A DNA stretch of 64,000 nucleotides from contig NZ_BBXA01000032.1 of the NCBI RefSeq assembly GCF_001014975.1, forward strand, positions 86,551 to 150,550, in the 5' to 3' direction. Of the stretch, positions 38,953 through 46,978 are shown one piece after another. The position numbers and the translations under genes are program-made. Source of the DNA: Novosphingobium sp. MD-1. Its GTDB lineage: Bacteria > Pseudomonadota > Alphaproteobacteria > Sphingomonadales > Sphingomonadaceae. Position 1 is the first letter of the stretch. Every line of letters begins with the position of its first letter. The notes under the pieces were generated by a model. It had not been told where the DNA came from. It saw only the letters and a program-made list of their open reading frames with translations, and did no database searches.

Positions 38953-39828
38953 TCACCCTGGGTATGCGCGATACTTCTCCGGGGTCATGTCAAAGATCCG
39001 GACGAATGCGCGCGAGAATGCTTCCAGTGATCCATAACCGAAGCGCGAGGCGACATGCTCGATGGAAAGGCTTCTGTCGTTCAGAAGCGCGGCCGCCGCT
39101 TCCATCCGCATTTTCACGGCATACTCGAACGGTGTCTGCTTCGTTTTCTGCCAGACCGACTGCATGAACTCCGTGCGCGACATCTCGGCCACCTGCGCCA
39201 TGTCCCCCAGGGTGGGGACGACATGGCCGTATCGCAGGAACTCGATGAGCCGATCGGGCTTGAGCTCGGGCACGGTATCCGGTGATTGAGCTGTCCTTAG
39301 GCTCCGCAGCCGGAGGCGTGCTGCGGTTTGAAGCGTCCAACCCTCCGCCATGATGGAAAACCCGGGATCATCGCTCCAGTTGGTGAGGTCGGCCAAGCCA
39401 TGGCGTATCGCCGGATCATCGAACCCGATCACCGGATCGCTCGCTGCGTTCTCCGCCAGCTCGGCAGGAAAGAACACCGCGATGTAGCTGCAGGTGTTTC
39501 CGACGGTGTAGTCACCCTGGGCATCCGCACCGGGAGGCAGGTAGAACAACCTGTGCCGTCTCGGCGAGTAGCTCCTTTCGGCCGAGCCGCCGACGCTGAG
39601 ATTGTATCCGGAGAAGCCGCTCCGCAGGCACATCATCGTGGCGACGGGTTGCCGGTACAGCCACTCAAGAACCGGCTGCGGCGCGGTTCTCCTATTGAAT
39701 TCGATGTGCACGGCCGAGCTCGTCAACGTGCTCTGCCGTGCCACCTGCCCCGAACCCGAAATCGCGCGATAGGCGACGTCACGGCCGGAGACGTCACCCT
39801 CAATGTCGAGTTTCGTGAATTCAGACAA
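38953..39828 (-). CDS. AraC-family transcriptional regulator 3
   Basis: This 291-residue protein has the same design as AraC 1 and 2 but is more diverged. It has a ligand domain with LMAEGW replaced by IMAEGW, and a C-terminal pair of helix-turn-helices around GDMAQVAEMSRTEFMQSVWQ and LSIEHVASRFGYGSLEAFSRAF, ending MTPEKYRAYPG. The only start near the expected position is TTG at 39828, with a weak ribosome site. A perfect ATACC-N2-GGTAT box lies 78 bases upstream. The MITE-like element lies just beyond. Confidence 0.87.
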   Translation of the reverse strand: MSEFTKLDIEGDVSGRDVAYRAISGSGQVARQSTLTSSAVHIEFNRRTAPQPVLEWLYRQPVATMMCLRSGFSGYNLSVGGSAERSYSPRRHRLFYLPPGADAQGDYTVGNTCSYIAVFFPAELAENAASDPVIGFDDPAIRHGLADLTNWSDDPGFSIMAEGWTLQTAARLRLRSLRTAQSPDTVPELKPDRLIEFLRYGHVVPTLGDMAQVAEMSRTEFMQSVWQKTKQTPFEYAVKMRMEAAAALLNDRSLSIEHVASRFGYGSLEAFSRAFVRIFDMTPEKYRAYPG

Positions 39829-39905
39829 ACTTCAGTCCCAATACCGGAAATCGGCAGCACGTTTTACGCGCCGACAATGGTCCACCCTCCCCGAGCTGGC
39901 CATAC

Positions 39906-39917
39906 ATACCAAGGTAT
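39906..39917. promoter_or_regulatory. Island box 5 (ATACCAAGGTAT)
   Basis: A perfect match to ATACC-N2-GGTAT, 78 bases upstream of AraC 3 and 36 bases from the left end of the MITE-like element. Confidence 0.6.
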
Positions 39918-39953
39918 CGGCACCGCGGACCGAATGGCGGTCTGTACGGAGTA

Positions 39954-40223
39954 CTAGGTCGTAAACTCATAATCAGCAGGCTCGAGGCGTCCAAATGGTG
40001 AACATATCGGGCCGAAAGGCGCGCCGCGAAGGCTGGTTGCCTTTGCAAGCGCCTTTCGGTTCGAGATGGAAGCGATTTGGACGTCCCGTAGGGATTTGAC
40101 CAAAATGGCCCAGCGCGGCGTCGGAGTGGTTTGAAATATCGACATATTCCTGCACCCCTCCTTCTTGCGCCGGGCCATTTTGCTTCAAACCTCGAGCCTG
40201 CTGATTATGAGTTTACGACCTAG
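39954..40223. mobile_element. MITE-like non-autonomous element (IS5-type ends)
   Basis: Positions 39954-39987 and 40190-40223 form a perfect 34-base inverted repeat. The outermost four bases are CTAG on both sides, as expected for the YTAR target duplication of IS5-type elements, leaving a 262-base element (39958-40219) with 30-base ends starting GGTCGTAAACTCATAATCAG. The interior has no transposase and folds further: CCGAAAGGCG (40012-40021) pairs with CGCCTTTCGG (40049-40058), and CAAAATGGCCC pairs with GGGCCATTTTG. The right CTAG contains the TAG stop of the neighbouring TonB receptor, so insertion left that protein intact. Confidence 0.85.
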
Positions 40224-42502
40224 AGACGGTAGCTCGCCCGCAAACCGAAGGTTCGAGGCATCCCGGTGAAGCGTACGTTGACGTCAGGCGATACCGTGCT
40301 GGTGAACGTCCCATACTTCTGGTCCGCGACGTTCGTGACATAGGCCTGGACGGTCCAACCCCCATTCACAGTCACGCCCGCCCGCAGATCGACGATCGCA
40401 TACGGGTTGAGGTAAAGGGCTGCGATTTCTCCGAGGTCGGCATTCGTCCCCGACTGGTATTTGATACTCGCGCCGGCGAACACCTCCGAGCCACCGCTGC
40501 CAACGGTTCGGCGATAGCCCATATTGCCGAACAGCTGCCACTTCGGCGTCAGGGGGAACGGCTCCCCGCCAAGATCACGGCGCCGGCCATAGGCGTCATA
40601 GGCGAGAAATGGACCCAGGATGGAACTGCTTGTCAGATTCATCCCGGCCGCGAGGTCGACCCCCTTGAGCGGCTCGGCGTCCACCGTGACCTCACCTCCC
40701 CAAACGCTTGATCGGGTGATGTTCACGAGTGCTCCGACCGGTCCAATGTTGGGATCGATCGTCTTTCCGCGCACCTGCTTGTCGCGGTAGTCGTAGTGGA
40801 AGGCAGCCGCAGATATGCGCACGCGCCCTCCCAAGCCCGTGGCCTTCGCTCCGACTTCATAAGCAATGACGGTTTCCGGCTTGGCAGGCGCGAACTGGCT
40901 TGCAACCGTTCCGGCGACGGTGGGAAATGCCGCGCTCTTCTGACCTCTGCTCACGTTGGCGTAAAGCATGATCGCTGGGTGCAGCGACCATTTGAGGCCG
41001 GCGCGCCAGGACCAGTTCCGATCAGAGAATTCCGTGTGGGTGACCGCGGGCAGGAGACGATCCGAAAGCGACACGCATCCGCCAGCGGGAATGTTCACCG
41101 TCGTTCCCGAAAGCGTCGTTGCCACGCGGCCTACATACGCCGCAAGGCTGCCATCGCCACCATCGTAGCTACACCCCTGAAACCTTCGGCGTTCATCGGT
41201 ATAGCGTCCGCCGCCCTCAAGAGTCAGCCTGTCCGTGACGTCGACCTCCAGATTGGCAAAGACCGCCCAACTACGGTTGCGATGTCTCGTCTTGGTTTGA
41301 ATGGCGTCGAACGGAAAACTGCTGTCCTTTATGGTGAGAGCCAGTTCATCCTTGACCCGTTCCCGTTGAAAGTTTCCTCCCACCATCCACTTGACCGGTC
41401 CCTGCTCAAGCCGCGCGCGCAATTCCTGGGAGAATATGGAGACCCGCCCCGGAGTCCGGGACTGGAGAAGCTGAAAGTTCGTGCCGTCTGAATCCGACGT
41501 ATCGTCACGCGACAGGTCCTGCCACGATGTGATCGAGGTGAGGGTGAGGTTCTCGAGCCGATAGAACACCCGGAGGTAAACCTGGTAGTAATCGGCATCA
41601 CGAGCGAACGTGCCATCATCCGACCAATCGGCCAACCGGTTGTTGCGCACGCCCGCAGGATGGCCTTGGACGCCCTGAGGTAGAGGCGGGCTCGCGCCCC
41701 TTAGCGTCACCAGCTGTCCGGCCTGGGTATCGGACCGATCCCGCCACCCGTTGATGTTGAGCAGGATATCCAGATTGTGGGCTGGGTTCCATTGGGTCAG
41801 GAGGCGGGCGATCAGCAAGTCCTTGCCCCCCCTTTTCTCTCCTGTCCTATCGCTCTCCTGCCAGTCGCCACCGCGTTCATATCTGGCCGAAAGCCGCACC
41901 TTGAGATTCGCGGCGATGGGGCCACTTACGAAGCCCTCGTTGGTGAACTGCCCAAAGCTGTCGATGTCCGACGATAGGCCCACACTCAGGCGGTCCGTCG
42001 GCTTCGCGGACACGAAGTTTATCGCCCCCCCTGTGGAATTCTGTCCGAACAGCGTTCCCTGCGGCCCCTTTGCCACCTCGACGGTAGCGAGATCCAGCGC
42101 GGCCCCGGTTGACAGTGCCGAGTACGGAAGCGGCGCCTCGTCGATGTAGATTGCCACCGCTGGCGGAGCGGTCAGGCTGTTGTCGAAGTAACCGATCCCT
42201 CGAATGGAATAGACGGGCACCCCATAGGTAGATCGGGTGAATGTCAGGCCTGGGACCACCTTGGCCAGCCCGGCCACGTCCTGAATCCCCCGCGATGCAA
42301 GATCTTCCGAGCTCAGTATCTGCAGCGACCGCGCTTGGCGTTGAGGATCGCTCCCGAGCTTGCTCCCGGTCACGACAATCGCGGGTGTCTCTTCGTCCCC
42401 ACCGGCCGGAATGGCATCCTGGGCGAGCGCGCCTCCGGATGAGCCGCACGCCGCAACGCCGGCGCCAAAGAAAAGAATCCGCCCTAGCACCCGATACCCC
42501 AC
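40220..42502 (-). CDS. TonB-dependent receptor of the regulatory island
   Basis: This receptor of about 760 residues has a signal peptide (GRILFFGAGVAACGSSGGALAQ) and a TonB-box region TPAIVVTGSKLG. The plug has LQILSSEDLASRGIQDVAGLAKVVPGL and EVAKGPQGTLFGQNSTGGAINF, and the barrel ends TFGLRASYRL. No ATG is available; the GTG at 42502 follows GGAGGAAG and begins the signal peptide, and a GTG at 42490 is an alternative. The stop codon TAG lies inside the target-site copy of the MITE. It is divergent from the FixL-like kinase across 119 bases. The ligand is unknown. Confidence 0.87.
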   Translation of the reverse strand: MGYRVLGRILFFGAGVAACGSSGGALAQDAIPAGGDEETPAIVVTGSKLGSDPQRQARSLQILSSEDLASRGIQDVAGLAKVVPGLTFTRSTYGVPVYSIRGIGYFDNSLTAPPAVAIYIDEAPLPYSALSTGAALDLATVEVAKGPQGTLFGQNSTGGAINFVSAKPTDRLSVGLSSDIDSFGQFTNEGFVSGPIAANLKVRLSARYERGGDWQESDRTGEKRGGKDLLIARLLTQWNPAHNLDILLNINGWRDRSDTQAGQLVTLRGASPPLPQGVQGHPAGVRNNRLADWSDDGTFARDADYYQVYLRVFYRLENLTLTSITSWQDLSRDDTSDSDGTNFQLLQSRTPGRVSIFSQELRARLEQGPVKWMVGGNFQRERVKDELALTIKDSSFPFDAIQTKTRHRNRSWAVFANLEVDVTDRLTLEGGGRYTDERRRFQGCSYDGGDGSLAAYVGRVATTLSGTTVNIPAGGCVSLSDRLLPAVTHTEFSDRNWSWRAGLKWSLHPAIMLYANVSRGQKSAAFPTVAGTVASQFAPAKPETVIAYEVGAKATGLGGRVRISAAAFHYDYRDKQVRGKTIDPNIGPVGALVNITRSSVWGGEVTVDAEPLKGVDLAAGMNLTSSSILGPFLAYDAYGRRRDLGGEPFPLTPKWQLFGNMGYRRTVGSGGSEVFAGASIKYQSGTNADLGEIAALYLNPYAIVDLRAGVTVNGGWTVQAYVTNVADQKYGTFTSTVSPDVNVRFTGMPRTFGLRASYRL

Positions 42503-42621
42503 CTTCCTCCGCGTGTGCTGCGGCGGACAGACGGAAGTGTCACTACATGCGATCGTATGGGTCGCTAGGGTACTGGCCCCGGGATATTGGCTAAATAAGC
42601 GAATACTAGGGAGAACCACCC

Positions 42622-44109
42622 TTGTCCTCTCGGGGAGAATCCAAGAGCGTTGCGAAGTCCATCTCCGGTGCCCTTGGCTTGCCCCGGAATGATCAGGTGC
42701 CTTCCCTCCCCTCAACACCGGTGTGCAAAGCTCCCGCGCTCATCGACGGGGCAGGCTGGCTCTCCGACGCTGGCTGCATGTCCAGCCCGGACACGGTGCC
42801 TTGGAACAACAGGACGATCTCCGGGAAGAGCAGGCGGAATTCGGAGGACGACGATTGCGCGCCGCGCCATCGCGAACCGTTCGAGAAGCCCGGATGGAGT
42901 TGGTATGAGATCTTCATGCAGATCTCCACCATCGCGTTCGTCGTCGTTGACGCCCGCGAGCGTTCGCGCAAGGCGGACGAACTGCGCAAGAACGGCGTCG
43001 AAGATTTCAAGGCCTACCTGTCCGAACGTCCGGCGGACCTGGCTGCGCTCACCAGCGCCGTCCTCCTGGATCTGAACGATGCGGCCGTCGAGATGTTCGG
43101 GGGAACGGATAAAAGCGAGTTCATCGGGTCGCCCACCCACCGGTTCTTCGATCCGCTGTGTCCGGTTCTCAAGAACGTCTCCGCGGCCTATTTCGATGGA
43201 AAGCACGAATACCACGAGCAGGCTCGCTCCATTCGTCTCGATGGGTCGGGCTTCGACACGATCTTTGCCGCGGTGATGCGGGTTCCGAATGGACCACATG
43301 GGGTCTGGCTTGCCGCGTTCATCGACATAACCGAGGAACTCAAGAGGCGTGCAGCCCTTGACGGCCTGAAGGAAGAGCTCGCGCACTTCTCACGCATCTC
43401 CATGCTTGGCGAGATGTCGGCATCTGTCGCCCACGAGCTGGGCCAGCCACTCAGTTCCATCTCGATCTCGGCGATGGCGGCGACCCGGTTCCTTGAACGC
43501 GAAGTTCCCGATGTGGCAGCCGCCCTCGACGCCATAACCCGCATCTCCTCGCAAGCCGGCCGGGCACGCGACGTGATGGATCGCATCCGCGGGATGGCGG
43601 CACGTCGGGTAACGAACGCCGTCACCGTTCCGGTAGTCGACCTCGTCAGGGAATCGATGCAATTCATCAGGCACGAACTGGAAAGGGGAAAGATCACCTG
43701 GTCCGTCGATATTCCAGACCTGCAGAAGCACATTCAGGTGGACCCGATCCAGATCCAGCAGGTCCTGGTGAACCTGCTTCTCAACGCGGTCCAGATACTC
43801 AAGGACAGTCAGACGCGCCGGCCTGCGATCCAGGTTGCCGGCCATCACCACAGCGACTGCTACGTGCTGGAGATAAAGGACAACGGCCCGGGGATACCCG
43901 CCGAGAGCCTCTCCCGGATATTCGACAGCTTTTACACCTCCCGCCCAGAGGGGCTCGGACTGGGCTTAAGCATCTGCAAGACCCTCGTCGAAGCCCATGG
44001 CGGGACGATCGTCGGACTGAACCGAACGGATCAGCCAGGCGCGATCTTCCGGGTCACCCTCCCGGTTCTCCCTACGGCGCACCACCGGTCGGAAGACCTA
44101 ACGGCGTGA
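42622..44109 (+). CDS. PAS-containing FixL-like sensor histidine kinase
   Basis: This 495-residue soluble kinase has a variable N-terminus (1-95) and a PAS-like domain (about 100-240). The HisKA helix has the acceptor in SASVAHELGQPLSSI, and the ATPase domain has LLLNAVQIL, KDNGPGIP and GLGLGLSICKTLVEAHGG. The H-box and four-part ATP site are complete. It starts at TTG 42622, with AGGGAGA seven bases upstream. The stand-alone receiver at 44283 follows on the same strand, 173 bases later. The PAS motif shows no obvious haem-binding His, so the signal is unknown. Confidence 0.88.
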   Translation: MSSRGESKSVAKSISGALGLPRNDQVPSLPSTPVCKAPALIDGAGWLSDAGCMSSPDTVPWNNRTISGKSRRNSEDDDCAPRHREPFEKPGWSWYEIFMQISTIAFVVVDARERSRKADELRKNGVEDFKAYLSERPADLAALTSAVLLDLNDAAVEMFGGTDKSEFIGSPTHRFFDPLCPVLKNVSAAYFDGKHEYHEQARSIRLDGSGFDTIFAAVMRVPNGPHGVWLAAFIDITEELKRRAALDGLKEELAHFSRISMLGEMSASVAHELGQPLSSISISAMAATRFLEREVPDVAAALDAITRISSQAGRARDVMDRIRGMAARRVTNAVTVPVVDLVRESMQFIRHELERGKITWSVDIPDLQKHIQVDPIQIQQVLVNLLLNAVQILKDSQTRRPAIQVAGHHHSDCYVLEIKDNGPGIPAESLSRIFDSFYTSRPEGLGLGLSICKTLVEAHGGTIVGLNRTDQPGAIFRVTLPVLPTAHHRSEDLTA

Positions 44110-44282
44110 TGACAATCGATACCATTGATCGGCGGCCGGGAACGATTTCCACGGACCTCACCTGCGTGATGCCCTCGTTCTCCATGCCCCATGGAGGGGA
44201 AAACGAGCCCGATGATGCAGTAAGCCTTGCCGACGCGAGACGGTGAGATCAATGGTCCAATCGAACGATTGAAGGAAATGAG

Positions 44283-44657
44283 TTGCTCGGGTCTCCACTG
44301 ATTGGCGTCATCGAGGACGACGAGGATGTTCGCCTTTCGTTGGAGGACCTCCTGCACAGCCTCGGCTATCGGACCAAGTCGTTCGCGAACGCCGACGCCT
44401 ACGTATGCGACGAGGAATGCCGGCCCGACTGCGTTTTGAGCGATGTCCAGATGCCTGGCATGAGCGGGATCGAACTCACCAAGCATATTCGCCGGACCCA
44501 GCCCGATGTACCCGTCGTCCTCATCACGGCTTTTCCAAGCAAGGACATCGCACGGCAAGCCACCGACGCTGGAGCCAGCAGCTTCCTTAGAAAGCCATTC
44601 GATCCAGCCGACCTGCTCGCCTGTCTCGAACGCGCCTTGCGACGTCCGGATGACTAG
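44283..44657 (+). CDS. Stand-alone response-regulator receiver 2
   Basis: This 124-residue CheY-like receiver has IGVIEDDEDV, the phosphorylated Asp in VLSDVQMPGMSGIEL, LITAFPS and LRKPFDPADL. It has no output domain. It is clearly related to the receiver at 35705-36091; both share DVQMPG-SG-EL and RKPFDP. TTG at 44283 follows AAGGAAATGAG and is the best start, since no ATG lies near. It probably takes phosphate from the FixL-like kinase encoded just upstream. Confidence 0.85.
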   Translation: MLGSPLIGVIEDDEDVRLSLEDLLHSLGYRTKSFANADAYVCDEECRPDCVLSDVQMPGMSGIELTKHIRRTQPDVPVVLITAFPSKDIARQATDAGASSFLRKPFDPADLLACLERALRRPDD

Positions 44658-44845
44658 CTCCTGGTTTTACAGACGCCTTGCTTTCAAAATCTGCTTCCGT
44701 TCCTGACCTGCTTGTATACCGGGTTGCAGCAAATCTCGCAGCAAACGAACACGCCCTGCCGGCCCCGCGATTTCCTGCAGGGGGTTTTGAACAGCCCGCG
44801 AACTTGCGCCGGGATGCGTGCGAAGTTCCGCGTCGAAGCTTCCGG

Positions 44846-45940
44846 TCAGAACGAGGTGATGACCGAGCGGGCAATCGCGCCGTGCTTCAGGTCTTCGTAT
44901 GCCTCGTTGATCTCGGAGATGTTCACCTCACTCGAGATGAGATCATCAAGATTGAACCGACCCTGCAGGTAGAGATCCGCATACATCGGGATGTCATGCT
45001 TGATGTTGCTTGATCCCATGAAGACGCCCTTCACCTCGACCTGGCGCACGATCACGTCAAGACCGGCGACGGGGAAGGTCTGTCCGGGACGGTGAAGGCC
45101 GACGAGATATGCCGTCCCGCCCGGTCGGACCAGTTGAACCGCAAGTTCCGTGGTCACGGGCAGTCCGATCACCTCGAAGGCGTGGTCCGCACCGCGCGGC
45201 AGGATTTCTTTCACCGCGGCGACAGCGTCCCGTTCCCCCGAGTTGACGAAGTCGGTCGCGCCGAACTTTCGGGCGAGTTCTTCCTTCGCGGGCTGGTTGT
45301 CGATCGCGATGATATGCGAAGCGCCGGCAAGCTTCGCTCCTGCGATGGCGTTCAGCCCAACACCCCCGACCCCGATCACGACGACGGTATCGCCGGTCTT
45401 GAGGTCCGCCGAGTTGATCGCCGCTCCCGCGCCCGTTATCACACCACAACCCAAAATCGAGGCCTGCGGGAAGGGCACAGCCTCGGGAATCTTCACGAGC
45501 TGGTTCTCATGGACAAGCGCCTGCTCGGCGAAGGCGGCGGTTCCCCAGCCGGTGTACACCGGCTTGTCGTCCGACATCCTCGTAAGCCGCTGACCGTCGC
45601 TCGTCGCGCGCATCGTCTCCTCGGGATGCTCGCACTGGTACGTGCGACCGGACAAGCAGGAGACGCAATGACCACAGAACTGCACGAGCGATCCGACCAC
45701 ATGGTCGCCGACCTTTAGCTCGCGGACGTCCGGTCCGACTTCGCGAACGACACCCGCCAACTCATGACCGAGCACGGCCGGCAGGGGCACACCATAGTTC
45801 GCCTCGGCGAGATGAAGATCGGAATGGCAGAGCCCGCACGCCTTGACGTCGACGAGCACCTCCCTGCCCTTGGGTATATCGATCCGGACATCCTCGACGT
45901 CGAAGCGGCCCTCGTTGGCGTTCAGAACAGCTGCCTTCAT
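44846..45940 (-). CDS. Zinc-dependent alcohol dehydrogenase of the regulatory island
   Basis: This 364-residue medium-chain dehydrogenase has the catalytic zinc motif ACGLCHSDLH, GHELAG, structural-zinc cysteines in QFCGHCVSCLSGRTYQCEHP, GCGVITGAGAA and the NAD loop VIGVGGVGLNAIAGAKLAGA. Class III-type enzymes of this shape oxidise alcohols or S-hydroxymethyl-thiol adducts. The gene is divergent from the FixJ-type regulator across 234 bases, which hold two ATACC-N2-GGTAT boxes. It is the only metabolic enzyme of the island apart from the flavoprotein and OsmC, so its alcohol or aldehyde is a candidate signal-related substrate. Confidence 0.9.
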   Translation of the reverse strand: MKAAVLNANEGRFDVEDVRIDIPKGREVLVDVKACGLCHSDLHLAEANYGVPLPAVLGHELAGVVREVGPDVRELKVGDHVVGSLVQFCGHCVSCLSGRTYQCEHPEETMRATSDGQRLTRMSDDKPVYTGWGTAAFAEQALVHENQLVKIPEAVPFPQASILGCGVITGAGAAINSADLKTGDTVVVIGVGGVGLNAIAGAKLAGASHIIAIDNQPAKEELARKFGATDFVNSGERDAVAAVKEILPRGADHAFEVIGLPVTTELAVQLVRPGGTAYLVGLHRPGQTFPVAGLDVIVRQVEVKGVFMGSSNIKHDIPMYADLYLQGRFNLDDLISSEVNISEINEAYEDLKHGAIARSVITSF

Positions 45941-46024
45941 ACCCCATTCACCCTTCTCGCCGATCCGCCACCAGAGGGGGACCTTCCCGCTTAAGGAAGG
46001 GGTTTGAGAGCGAAGCAGCCAGCC

Positions 46025-46036
46025 CTACCCCGGTAT
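46025..46036. promoter_or_regulatory. Island box 6 (CTACCCCGGTAT)
   Basis: One mismatch (first base) to ATACC-N2-GGTAT in the adh/FixJ divergent gap. It is 85 bases from the adh start and 139 from the regulator start. Confidence 0.5.
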
Positions 46037-46085
46037 GGCCCCGCCCGAACTCCGTATGCGAGCGGCTCGCAGAAATCGCGCCCCC

Positions 46086-46097
46086 ATACCGAAGTAT
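46086..46097. promoter_or_regulatory. Island box 7 (ATACCGAAGTAT)
   Basis: One mismatch to ATACC-N2-GGTAT in the same divergent gap as box 6. It lies 78 bases before the FixJ-type start; TTAGAT, a possible -10, follows 17 bases after it. Two boxes suggest both directions, including autoregulation. Confidence 0.5.
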
Positions 46098-46174
46098 CCT
46101 CGCGCCTCCGCCACTTAGATGGCATTCCGTGCTGCGAACCGACATCCTCGGGCACGTTCAGACGGGAGGCCGCA

Positions 46175-46819
46175 TTGTTGAATGAAGCAGGAACGGCCGC
46201 CGCCAGCAGCGCCTCTCAGGAGCCCATGATCCTGATCGTGGACGACGATCAGGATATCAGGGACAGCCTGACGGATTTGTTCGGGTCGGTCGGCATGCGG
46301 ACGACTGCATACGGCAGCACCAACGAGATGTTGGGCGACACGCTGCCCGACGGCCCGACCTGCCTTGTCCTCGACCTCCGACTGCCCGGCTCCAGTGGTC
46401 TCGAACTGCAGGCGCAGCTGGCGAGCCAGGGCGTCGACATCCCGATCATCTTCATCACGGGCCATGCCGATGTTCCCACGTCGGTTCGCGCCATGAAGGC
46501 AGGCGCGCTGGACTTCCTGTCAAAGCCCTTCCGCGAGCAGGAGCTTCTTGATGCGGTCACGGATGCGCTTCGCCGCGATGGCGAGCGCCGCAGCGCGCAG
46601 CGTGAGCGCGACTCGGTCCGCCAACTCGCGCAAGAACTCACAACGCGAGAAATCGACGTGCTGAAGGGCGTCGCGCGAGGCCTCCTGAACAAGCAGATCG
46701 CCTATGAGCTCGGGATAACCGAGGTCACCGTAAAAATGCATCGATCCAGCGCCGGCAAGAAACTCAAGTCGATCTCCGTCGCGGACATGGTGCGGAAAAT
46801 CGATCTCCTCGGTCTCTGA
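46175..46819 (+). CDS. FixJ/NarL-type response regulator with LuxR DNA-binding domain
   Basis: This 214-residue protein has a receiver (about 18-135; LIVDDDQDIRDS, phosphorylated Asp in VLDLRLPG, IFITGHADV, LSKPF) and a C-terminal LuxR helix-turn-helix: LTTREIDVLKGVARGLLNKQIAYELGITEVTVKMH. It is the only full DNA-binding response regulator of the island, so it is the best candidate to bind the ATACC-N2-GGTAT palindromes, two of which precede its own gene. TTG at 46175 has GGGAGG five bases upstream; ATG at 46226, preceded by AGGAG, is the alternative. Confidence 0.9.
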   Translation: MLNEAGTAAASSASQEPMILIVDDDQDIRDSLTDLFGSVGMRTTAYGSTNEMLGDTLPDGPTCLVLDLRLPGSSGLELQAQLASQGVDIPIIFITGHADVPTSVRAMKAGALDFLSKPFREQELLDAVTDALRRDGERRSAQRERDSVRQLAQELTTREIDVLKGVARGLLNKQIAYELGITEVTVKMHRSSAGKKLKSISVADMVRKIDLLGL

Positions 46820-46833
46820 GTGCTCGCAGGCAA

Positions 46834-46950
46834 CGGGACGCGCTCTATGCGTTCATTGCCGAGCATCGCGATCGCTTTGGCGCGCGGGCAGCGACAAGGT
46901 CCATGGCTACCGCAAGCGGCACGATGTCCTGCTGCATCATGGCGCAACCT
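46834..46950 (+). pseudogene. IS3-family transposase (OrfB) remnant
   Basis: Two short segments in different frames resemble the start and middle of IS3-type OrfB: LYAFIAEHRDRFGARA (about 46834-46890) and VHGYRKRHDVLLHHGATC (about 46896-46952, then a stop). In intact OrfB these are about 40 residues apart, so an internal deletion joined them. It sits between the island and glmS. Confidence 0.6.
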
Positions 46951-46978
46951 GTTGACCGAGCGGCGGGGGAGAACGATC

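Noticed and set aside
42540..42621. Island box in the TonB receptor/FixL-like kinase gap.
   Set aside because: The best candidate (ATGCGATCGTAT) has three mismatches to the consensus.
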